From Gigantopelta aegis (Eukaryota; Mollusca; Gastropoda; Neomphalida; Peltospiridae), in contig NC_054701.1 of assembly GCF_016097555.1 (NCBI RefSeq), positions 62,282,543 to 62,346,542 on the forward strand: a stretch of DNA of 64,000 bases, in the 5' to 3' direction. Position numbers and translations under genes: made by a program. This document shows, in pieces, positions 11,811 through 22,200 of this stretch. The notes beneath the pieces were generated by a model. It saw nothing but the letters and a program-made list of their open reading frames with translations. It was not told where the DNA came from and made no database searches. Numbering within the stretch: position 1 is the first letter of the stretch; each line of letters begins with the position of its first letter.

Positions 11811-12926
11811 ACTTGCCATCGGGATTGCACAAAGTAACTTTTACTGGCCCGAATCCAAAAAACACTGGCCTCGGGCATCGGGCCACCGTATTCTAGAAGG
11901 CCTGAATTACCGTTACATTTCCCCAAAATTTTGTCCACACACAAGTTGTGAAAAAACCATTACAGTAACATGGATTCCACATATGAGACTGTAACGATGT
12001 CGCCAGTATCGATTTTGCTGAGATAGCATAGGGCAAAATACATGCAGTTTTCTGCCATCTGCTTTTTTGCGGAATATTCTTCAAGAGGGGTGAAAGCCTC
12101 CAAAGTATGTGACATAATTAATATAAAATCAATGATCTTTAGTTGTATATTTAAACAAACAATAATTTTAAAAATTAATAATAATATGACGACATCACGT
12201 TTGCCTTTATATCATAACATGTTATGACGTTGCTAGATTAAGTCATATCCTTTCACCCGTCTTGGAGAATATTCCATAAAAAGTCAAAATGGCAGCTGGC
12301 ACAAAATTACATGCTTTTTGCCCTATGCCACGTATGCGATCTCAGCGAAGTCAATACTGGTGACATGGTTATCATCTAGTATGTGGAATCTGTGTCATTG
12401 CAATGGTTTTTCCTAGATTTCTGTCTGAACAAAATGTGAGTAAAACCTAACGAAAAATAAAGGTAGGAGAGCAATTTTTCGTAGTTGTTAACATTTTGGT
12501 TCGGACAGTAGGCCTATTTGAAGTATTTCATTGTTTGGGATATAAAAATAAATGAAAGAACCTCTTGAAAGCTTTTTTAAGGGGGTTGGTCAATTTTATT
12601 TTAGATTTAGAATGAATACTAAATTTATATATTTTAAAACAAAATGTAGTCCTGTAAGTATTATTGACATAATAATAAAAGGACTAATTTAATACCTCGG
12701 CAGTGGCGGTTCCCATACTTTCAGATTCGTAAATGCTGGATAGTGCTCGTCGTGTGCTGTCAAGCTGTCTGGACTCGGATTCATCGACTTGTTTTAAAAT
12801 CTGAGTCCTTTTATCTTCAAATGGATTTTCGCCAGAACTCGCTGAGCGAGTATTATTTACTTTTTCAAAACCAAAGTCATCATCTTCTTCTTCCTCAAAT
12901 GGGTTCGCAGATCTGAAAGCTGACAT
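8543..12926 (-). CDS. SNAP29: SNAP29, Qbc-SNARE, complete three-exon gene
   Basis: Joining 12926-12696, 10146-9756 and 8706-8543 gives 261 aa (human 258). The N-terminus has two NPF motifs (residues 8-10 and 34-36), the EH-domain ligand that SNAP29 uses to bind EHD proteins. The first SNARE helix spans about residues 46-108, with the zero-layer Gln in LLRQHETL and the family block SQKHLNSIKSVFGG. A polar, cysteine-free linker follows, so there is no palmitoylation cluster as in SNAP25. The second SNARE helix is in exon 3 (RLKGLALGLGDEIEQQNEQL) and ends MRKILK. In the family the protein bridges a Qa syntaxin and an R-SNARE for endosomal fusion and autophagosome-lysosome fusion. All introns are GT-AG, with phase 0 then phase 1. 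The gene is head to head with MND1. No break is seen, and I regard the identification as secure. Confidence 0.95.
8707..9230 (-). other. SNAP29 intron 2, distal part
   Basis: AT-rich intron sequence, with nothing recognised apart from the elements listed separately between 9240 and 9689. Confidence 0.5.
9240..9390 (+). repeat. SINE relic in SNAP29 intron 2
   Basis: Decayed tRNA-like head and core fragment (ACAAAAGATCCTTTGCTAG), followed by a C run at about 9390-9403. Confidence 0.4.
9548..9689. mobile_element. Short MITE, ends CAGACC / GGTCTG
   Basis: 142 bp, with an inverted relative at 30648-30817 sharing GGGAGCTATC and GGAGAGTA blocks. Ends CAGACC...GGTCTG. In SNAP29 intron 2. Confidence 0.55.
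9756..10146 (-). CDS. SNAP29: SNAP29 exon 2
   Basis: The acceptor (TTTGTAATTCAG on the minus strand) joins ELLRQHETLNNIETKTDQIN directly to exon 1. The exon holds the rest of the first SNARE helix and the linker ending EDEVDENL. The donor is G|GTATTC, phase 1. An in-frame stop lies just beyond the donor, so an unspliced reading would lose the second SNARE helix. Confidence 0.93.
10508..12508. mobile_element. TA-flanked foldback MITE, split by a nested hAT-like element
   Basis: Ends CTGTCCGAACCAAATTGTTA and its complement, each next to TA. A second copy is at 19090-19745. The element is split by the insertion at 10565-11904. It lies in SNAP29 intron 1. Confidence 0.75.
10565..11904. mobile_element. 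hAT-like non-autonomous element nested in the MITE
   Basis: 1,340 bp with ends CAGGGGTTCTAGAATA and TATTCTAGAAGGCCTG, flanked by the duplicated target AATTACC (10558-10564 and 11905-11911). The uninterrupted MITE at 19090 has the target as TTAATTGCCG. No transposase is recognised. It contains a poly-C run, a poly-T run and a short CCCTAA stretch near 11591. Confidence 0.75.
12696..12926 (-). CDS. SNAP29: SNAP29 exon 1
   Basis: 77 codons beginning MSAFRSANPFEEEEDDDFGF, an acidic NPF-bearing start like human SNAP29. It ends ...GTATAE before donor GTATTA, phase 0. Reading into the intron meets a stop after three codons. It encodes the two NPF motifs and the first part of the Qb SNARE helix. Confidence 0.93.
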
Positions 12927-13281
12927 TTTGCTGTCTGCTGTGAAGGTGAAGGTCGTCTGGTTAATTGAAATTGTTCATTCTTGGTTAACCGGAAATACAT
13001 TTTTTAAACAAGAAAAACAAAGAGCATATTTATTACCCATTTAAAGGTTTCTGTACAATAAAAATTGTGTAATAAACTAATATAAATTGATAACATGTTA
13101 TGTTTTGTTTTTGGACAGGTTTTTATGTTGATTTTAATAGTATTATTGAACGATCCTTTTTTTCACATTTACAAATCGAAATCTATCATTTGTATTATCC
13201 CAAACAATAAGAGTTACGTCCCTTAGTTATTTTTGCGGGGAATTCGTAATTTTGGCGAGATATTTTGAAATAATTAAGAAA
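12927..13281. promoter_or_regulatory. Putative bidirectional SNAP29/MND1 promoter
   Basis: About 355 bp separates the SNAP29 ATG (minus) from the proposed MND1 ATG (plus). An ETS-like core ACCGGAAAT lies at 12988-12996 and a GC-rich patch TTGCGGGGAA near 13234, in otherwise AT-rich DNA. No TATA box is convincingly placed for either gene. The shared role is inferred from geometry. Confidence 0.4.
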
Positions 13282-13284
13282 ATG
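13282..13284 (+). CDS. MND1: MND1 exon 1 (start codon only), candidate
   Basis: Exon 2 opens with TCA (Ser2 of MSKKK...), so exon 1 must end with the start codon. Between the SNAP29 start and exon 2 the only ATG followed directly by GT that I find is AAGAAAATG|GTATAA. It also lies where a divergent promoter would put it. The donor is not strong and the assignment is inference; a first exon elsewhere is possible. Confidence 0.42.
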
Positions 13285-16200
13285 GTATAAATTAATGTAA
13301 AGAAAAACCTAAACTATAGCATAGCTTTGTAAAAACTACACTGTGACACTATACTCAAATTATATGTGTATTTTTTGGTTTTGTCTTTTGTATTGAACTG
13401 ACTTTAAGGGACCCCACGAACTAAAACAAAGAAATAAAATTGCTGATTTTTTAAAAGGGATTTCTCCATAAATAGTCATATTGGACTGGGGTTTTGCATG
13501 CATGTCCAGATTTATCGTATTTAGTTTAGTTTTTAAATTTAGACAAATAAAGTTTTTGTTTTATTTTACTGTTTTTATTATTTAAAAGTAAATATTCTAA
13601 GTTTTGTAATTATATTTTAGTTTTCTACAGAAAATTGAATTGGTTGACAATAGCATGTGATATTTCTAAAAACAAAAAACAAACGTTCAGTGACTATTAA
13701 TATAATACTGCTATAAACCAATTAGTCAAGATGACAACTAGCTTGAGTACATCTTCCAGCACTATTCTATTTATAAATTAGACCTATATGTGAGCACTGT
13801 GACTATGAAACAGATAATTAATTTTCAACAACCAAACAATCGCGAAGTATTGTCTCAAATAGATAAAAGTTGTTTTGTATCTGACACTACAGACTGTTAG
13901 TTTGATTCTTTTTAAAGTTTACTTATAACATTAACTTTTGTTAAGGATGTCACAATGCTGACGATATAATACACGATACTTAATTGACTACTTGATGAAG
14001 ATAAATATTTATATTATAGTTAATTTAATATGATGTTAGACTGTAGCCTAAATGTTTTGCACATAATTATTCTTTAATTTGGGGGATGACAGGACGAAAT
14101 TGTGAACATGTGTGATGTAACATATTATTATTATTAATTAACAAAAATGTATCTTTGTAATTTTGTTATAAAGAACCTGTAAGTTAAATTGATAGCTTGA
14201 AGGTTATGTTTTCCTCTTTTCATGTACATGTATGTACTCTAGATGATAACTTCGTTTGTCATATACTACAGATAAGTTAGGATACGTTTGCTAATATATT
14301 TCTCATTTCGAATTGCAGTCAAAGAAAAAGGGTTTAAGTGTGGAGGAGAAACGAAGCAGAATGATGGATTTCTTCTATGAAAAGGTAAATTGAAACCTGG
14401 AACTGTCCTATCTACTGAATGTTTTTTGCAGCGAAAATACTATTAAAATTGCCCAATGTTACAACTGGGATCATAGGCAAAACCAAGACTATTTAATTAA
14501 CCCAAGGATTTCCCTGCCCATCCAATGTAAACTTCTGTTCTGTTTCTTTCTTTTATTAAATGAATGATGCACTCGGTAAAAAAGTACAGGAAAAGTAACT
14601 TCAGTGAAAGACAGATTAGAACATTAGTTTGCACGTTTGCAGACAACAAGATATTACTTCTATCGAAACACAGCACAACTTTTATAAATGAAAAAAAGGC
14701 GGCTGTTTGGAAAGAAATCACTGATGCAGTAAATGAAAATGGCCGGGTGCACAGAACAGTTAACAACTGCAAAAAGAAGTGGTTGGAGTTAAAGAGACGT
14801 GCCATTCTGTACGACGGTTCGAGGAAACAGCCCGAGAGTGATGGCAGCCCCCCGCCCGAGAAGCCGTGGTATGTGGACTACATACTGGATATTTTGGGAG
14901 AGGATTACAGTGAAATTAATGGTGGGTGTTTTCTTTGAATTATTTTGTTAAAAACTGTCACATGTTAACTTTTCCACCTAGGAGCCAGATGGTGTCTACT
15001 TGTATTTTTTTATATAGATAATATAAAATGTTTTAGTCACCAAATGAAAAACTTTGTCAAATATGCGACGAAATCAGTTGCAATGTATTTGATTATTACA
15101 TACACACTTCAATGGTAAAATGGGCAAAACTGCACATCAGTGTCCATTTAAATACACAGATTACCTCCTAGAAACAGCCTGCATAAATTATGCAATAATG
15201 TAGCATGGCAACAAGACTAATTGTTCACTGCAGTAATACTTCAGGTGAAATGGCTTGAAAGTTCAATTTATAAGTGATACACCCTAGTTTTTAAACACTT
15301 ATGGCATAAAAAAACCCCACTTATTGTGTGCACGTTATAAAATAAAATGACTTCCAGAAATTAACTTTGACTTCCTAGTTCAATAGTAATACCTTTTGTC
15401 TTTTGAACTGAAGAAATATAAGACTATTTAATAGCTAGTTTGAGCAACACATATACCTGTAGTTATCTTTAACACCATAGTGTGGGACAACTAGCCAAGA
15501 TTTTACCGCATTATTTATTGTTTATTGCTATGCCATACCCTGATCAAAATCCAGGAGGGGGGCACAATTTTTTATAAACAAATGAAACAATATACAAATT
15601 AAACCCTGAGATGGTACAGCCCTGGTCGCATTTGTGGGGTCCAAATGCACTGAAAACAACCACTGGGTCTGACTTTATTGGTCGTAATCCATAATAGCAG
15701 GATGGTCTTGATACCGGGGTAGTTTTACTATAAAGTGATAAGGAAATATTCCGGTCTTTAAAATATTGGTCTTTATAGCAGGGTGGTCTTAGTTTCGGGG
15801 TGGTCATTAGGTGGGGTTTTACTGTACTTAAATTTTATTATTTAGAATATTCATTTTCAAACACTTGAAGAGGCCATGATATAGACACTTGCCTGTTGGC
15901 CAATCCCAAATTTGATTTGCTAATAAATATTGTTTAAACCAAACACTTGAAGATTACAATAGGGAGACTTTGTGTGATATTTACTTTTAAATAACAAATG
16001 TAGGTGACATTATTGTAAATTTCAATGGTATTCTGAAAATTAATCAACAATTTACCCTTTATTGTTGATGTTTTTCACAGGTGGAGGGGAATCTGAAGAA
16101 ACCGAACAAGTTGTTGTAAAGTACGATACAGACCAAGGTGAAAATATACCACAAGAATGAAATGTTCAATAAAATATTCACTCAATCAAACATACACATA

Positions 16201-19200
16201 TGGAAATATTTTTTAATTTCATGTCACATATTTGTGTAATACATACAGGAAATATTTTGTTCAGTATCGTGCCGCGATTCACTACGCAAGTTTCAGACAT
16301 CGCTACATAATTTTAAAACATTAAACAATGGTTGTTAATCAGGTTTCAATTGACTAGAAATATCGCTAATCAAGATTTTGAAAACAAAAATATGTTCCCT
16401 GTATTAACCATGAAGTTTGTTGTTTAAAATTAACCATGTTAAATAATTAAACATTAATAAACTTGGAGTAAATATTCTTATTAAGTTCCTTGATTGCAAA
16501 ACAAATTTTGAAAATGGATCCATCATTTGATGACATTTTCATGCCTGTTAATTCTTTTTATACAGTTATCTCTGCATTGCTTGAAGATGAAAAAAACCGA
16601 GATGTTAAGAACTGGGATACAGAAGTGTCGTCTGGATTGTCTCCGCAATGTCAGACAGAGGCAGCAGAAGGTAATGTCTAATTCAAACAATGCTTTATGA
16701 AATACAATAGCTATTAACACTAAATTGGACTAACAAGACAGGGTGTACAATCATTTTGGCTTCATATACAATAAACATAACATCTAATGCTAATTTCTTT
16801 AATGATATACTGTAGAACATGAAAGTTTTGTGAACAACAAAGTATTGCGAAAACTTCGAACAATTAATCATCGTAGTATTTATCCACACAATAATATAGC
16901 GACTTTACTTAAACATAAAACAACAATTTTTTTTAAATACGTTGATGTATTGTATTATTAATCAATCGTTCAGTGAACAAAACTAAACAGGAATCATTGT
17001 CAATCACCATGTGTAATATTAGCAACCTACACTAAGGTTTATCTTCAGAGTACAGTTCACTTCACAGCAAGACAAGACAAGACAAGAATGGAGTATGGAG
17101 AAAATATAAACAAAATAAGTTACAAAGTGTTTTCTGTAGTGGTAATGGACATACTATTTAAGTAATATTAACCCTGAAGACTGACCCTCTCAATGACAAT
17201 TTGCAAATATAAATTTACATAGTTTACACAAAAGTGATTTTTTAGTTGTAGAAAATAACTGGTAAAAGGTAATTGCACTTGCTCTATTGGTATAGTAACT
17301 AGGTATATACACATTTCGATCAGTAGATAAAGACGTACATTTAAAAATATAGTGAAACTCATCACCAACATCAGTGTTGCACAAGTGACATATTCTGTTT
17401 TCTCTCTCAATATTAAACCATCTACCGGTTTCAATAGGAAGTCTGACATTTCCAGTTCTAAATTTACAAAGAATTCTAGCATTTTTTGTTGAGAGTTTCA
17501 ACAAATAATTTTCTAATTTAAATTCATGCTTGAACATTCTGTAGTTAATACCTTTCGATGAGTCAAATTTATCACTATTCCATTTTTGTAAGTACTGGTC
17601 ACATAGTATGACCTGATAAGTGCCAGCCACGCGTAATGGTTTCTTTGTCTTTCGATAATTGGTCAATGCATGCCACAATCCACCAGGTGTGAAACGATTT
17701 GATCAAACTGATTCTTAAGTCAACAGGCTTGTTGGTGTTTTCTTTTATGTTCTTGGCCACACTGTCAGCATACCATTCCATAAATTTTCACTTGATTGCT
17801 AATTTAAAATCCACGTTCACTGATAAATCCTTGGGCTGGAGCTTACCGGTGCAACATAACATACCACACACGGCGTATAACAGTAAGCACTGTTCAACAC
17901 TGACACAAAGTGTTCGCTTTTGAAGAGAGTTTATATTTTTATTATCGTTGAGTACCAGCTAAGGTCGCAATACTTTTCGTGTAAGTTACATCTGATGTCG
18001 TAATACTTTCTACACACAGTTTGGGCTACTGTTGGCATATCGCAATACATTCATGACGCAATACATAATGGATCTACAGTATTTACCAAAGTTTTTTTTC
18101 TCTCTTTCATCTTATTAGTCCGCTACTGGTCCAACCAGAAGAGATTATAAGTTTCATCTCCGTCCTTCTGTCTGTCTGTCTGTCTGTATGTCTGTCTGTC
18201 TGGGAAAGGGAGAAATATGAGAAGGGAAGAGGTGGAGTCATATTAGGAGGGAAAAAAGAGTGCAATATGGTTTCAGTATAAAGTTAGAAAGATGAGAAAT
18301 GGAGGGGTGATGAAAGGGAAGGAAATGTAGAGAGGGGAGAAATTATATTGACCACTTGAACAATTTATATTAAAGTAATAAATGTATTTTATTTGCACAT
18401 TGTATTGGCAGGAAACACAAATGAGGTTTCACCATTTGCAGTGACTGTAAGTGCACGACCGGCACAGAACACAGAATTTGATGACAGCATCCATGGGGTC
18501 GACAGTGTAGCAGCTACTGCATCTTGTTCATGCCAGACAATCGGGGAACCTGCAGCATTGGGTCACATGAAAAGAAAAAGGTCTTCCAGTATTAATGTTA
18601 ACTCCAGTTTGGAAGGAAAAGCCTCACCAGAAGATTTGATAGACTTGGAAATAAAGAAACTTCGATTGGAATGTGAACTCCTGAACCAAAAACAAAAAAC
18701 ACATGCGGAAGAAGTTAAAGCGAAAGGGGAGAGAGAAGATGTTGAATTGGAAATATCAAAGTTGCAGTTACAAAGCGAAAAGGTTCAGTTACAGCAGCAC
18801 CAAGCAACATTGTATAAGACGAACTTGGAAATTCGTCTGCTTGAAAAACAGTTAAACATGCCAACTACAGACGTAATGCCTCTAAAAGAAACTGTGCACA
18901 CAGAGGATGTGGAGTAGGAGTAAAGTCGACAGTCATCGGGCCCTGTGTTTATAATACACCATACAAATTGCATTAGGGCTCGTACTGTCAGTAGCCAAAT
19001 TAGCCCTTGGCTAGTAACACTTGGAAATGGCTAAAATTTCTATCTTCTGATGTGAATGAATGGTTACATAATCTAACATATATTACCTATTGTCCGAACC
19101 AAATTGTTAACAACTACAAAAAATTACTCTCCTACCTTTAATTGCCGTTAGATTTCCTCCAAAGTTTGTCCAGACACAAATCGCAAAAAAAACCCACTAC

Positions 19201-22200
19201 AAATATACAGATTCCACACACGAGACTGCAGCGATGTCGCCGATATTGTCTTTGCTGAGATTGCATAGGGAAAAATACATGCAGTTTTCTGCCGTCTGCC
19301 ATGTTGCTTGTTTATGGAATACTCTTCAAGAGGGGTGAAAGCCTCCAAATAATGTGACACAATTAATATGAAATTGATGATCTCTAGTGGTATCATTAAA
19401 ATAATAATAATAATAAAAAAATAAAATAATGTGTGACGTCATCACGTTTGCTTTTATATCATAACATGTTATGACGTTGTTAGATTAAGTCCTATTCTTT
19501 CACCCCTCTTGAAGAATATTCCATAAAAAGTCAAAATGGCAGCTGATACAAAATTACATGCTTTTTTCCCTATGCGCTCTCGGTGAAGTCGATATAGGTG
19601 ACATGGTTATTTCTGGTATGTGGAATCTGTCATTGTAATGGGGTTTTTTCAAGATTTGTGTCTGGACAAACTTTGGAGAAAATCTAACAGCAATTAAAGG
19701 TAGAAGAGTAATTTTTCGTAGTTGTTAACAATTTGGTTCGAACAATAATCAACATTTATGTTGAACTAGAGATCTCGTGATTTTTTAACAGGAAAACCGT
19801 GTCATTCACATAACAGCTTAATGATGTTTGCTTATTTTAATCAACACGTCATTAATTTTAACAGCATGTGTTCAACCTGTAGCTTGTTATTTATAATTTG
19901 TTTCAACCAAAGTATTAAAACCTGATTGAAATAGAACCATTTTTAAAGTGGAGTGTCAATTTCAATACACATAATGAGCTCTATTTGAAAAAAGTACCAG
20001 CTTTCAAATTTTTATTTGGCAAAAAAAAACCCACCCAGTCTTCACAAACATCCACCCACTCCTGTATTATGTTTGTTGATAGGCTTTGAAAGCAGGAATG
20101 GGTGGTGGTATGGGTTACTGGCCTTCAACTCTGTAGATAATGTATTGCCCACATCTGAAAATCATATACTAATAGAATCTATCACCGTTGTGAGGTATAT
20201 AAGGCTATTCCAACCCAATGGACAAAAACATTTTGTCCTGAGGGTTGGAATTGCCTTATCTATACTTCACAACTGTGATTGATTCTTTTTCTTACCCATT
20301 TAATTACAGTAACAAAACATTAATTTTGTAAGCTACAGTTTGTTTATTGTAGAACGATTCGTATACATTTCACCTGCAAACTCATTTAATCATAAGCGGA
20401 AAAATATAGTCCACCTTAAGCAACGACATAAATATGTAAAAACTTACCAATAAATATAAAGTTGAAAATATTAATTTATTTAAATATGTTTAAAACAATG
20501 ATACAGTGTGAAATGGCAAACAGAATTTTTAAAAACATGCGTTATGACATCACACGTATGTAGAAATCGTCTAGCCCTCGGGTCGGACAGATTTATCTAG
20601 CCCTAGGGTCAGACAGATTTTTCTAGTACCGTGCAAAAGCTGCATAACCCTGTCCAGTGGGGAAGAATAACTGCTCCTACCTCCATTGTTGTCTTCTTTG
20701 GATGTCTATGCAGAGTTCTGACTGCAAATGATTGTGTATATTTTAAATTAATATAGAAACTTTGTACATAATTAGCTGAAATAGATACATTTTTATATTG
20801 ATATATAAATTCTCTGTACATTAATTATGGCTAAAACATTTTCATTATAGCTAATAAAAGTCCTATGTATGTTTGTGACATCATTAAAGGCTTGAGTATA
20901 GATCTAGAGTGATCCTTGTGGTTGTGTGTGACATCATTAGAGATATGAGTCTAGATCCAAGACTAGATCCAGGGTGAGCCCTGTGTATCTGTATGACATC
21001 ATTAGATATTTGAGTCTAGACCTAGGGTGAGCCCTGTGTATCTGTGTGACATTAGATATTTGAGTCTAGATCCAGAGTGAGCCCTGTGTATCTGTATGAC
21101 ATCATTAGATATTTGAGTCTAGACCTAGGGTGAGCCCTGTGTATCTGTGTGACATCATTAGATATTTGAGTCTAGACCTAGGGTGAGCCCTGTGTATCTG
21201 TGTGACATCATTAGATATTTGAGTCTAGACCTAGGGTGAGCCCTGTGTATCTGTGTGACATCATTAGATATTTGAGTCTAGACCTAGGGTGAGCCCTGTG
21301 TATCTGTGTGACATTAGATATTTGAGTCTAGATCCAGAGTGAGCCCTGTGTATCTGTGTGACATCATTAGATATTTGAGTCTAGACCTAGGGTGAGCCCT
21401 GTGTATCTGTGTGACATCATTAGAGATTTGAGTCTAGATCCAGGGTGAGCCCTGTGTATCTGTGTGACATTAGATATTTGAGTCTAGATCCAGAGTGAGC
21501 CCTGTGTATCTGTGTGACATTAGATATTTGAGTCTAGACCTAGGGTGAGCCCTGTGTATCTGTGTGACATCATTAGAGATTTGAGTCTAGACCTAGGGTG
21601 AGCCATGTGTATCTGTGTGACATCATTAGATATTTGAGTCTAGATCCAGAGTGAGCCCTGTGTATCTGTGTGACATCATTAGATATTTGAGTCTAGATCC
21701 AGAGTGAGCCCTGTGTATCTGTGTGACATTAGATATTTGAGTCTAGATCCAGAGTGAGCCCTGTGTATCTGTGTGACATCATTAGAGATTTGAGTCTAGA
21801 TCCAGGGTGAGCCCTGTGTATGTGTGAGACATCATTAGAGATTTGAGTCTAGATCCAGGGTGAGCCCTGTGTATGTGTGAGACATCATTAGAGATTTGAG
21901 TCTAGATCCAAGACTAGATCCAGGGTGAGCCATGTGTATCTGTGTGACATCATTAGAGATTTGAGTCTAGACCTAGGGTGAGCCCTGTGTATCTGTGTGA
22001 CATTAGATATTTGAGTCTAGATCCAGAGTGAGCCCTGTGTATCTGTGTGACATTAGATATTTGAGTCTAGATCCAGGGTGAGCCCTGTGTATCTGTGTGA
22101 CATCATTAGAGATTTGAGTCTAGATCCAGAGTGAGCCCTGTGTATCTGTGTGACATCATTAGAGATTTGAGTCTAGATCCAGAGTGAGCCCTGTGTATCT

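Noticed and set aside
17190-17678. 162-aa open frame as a host gene
   Set aside because: The sequence is the cysteine-bearing tail that follows reverse transcriptase in LINEs, and it is frameshifted upstream.
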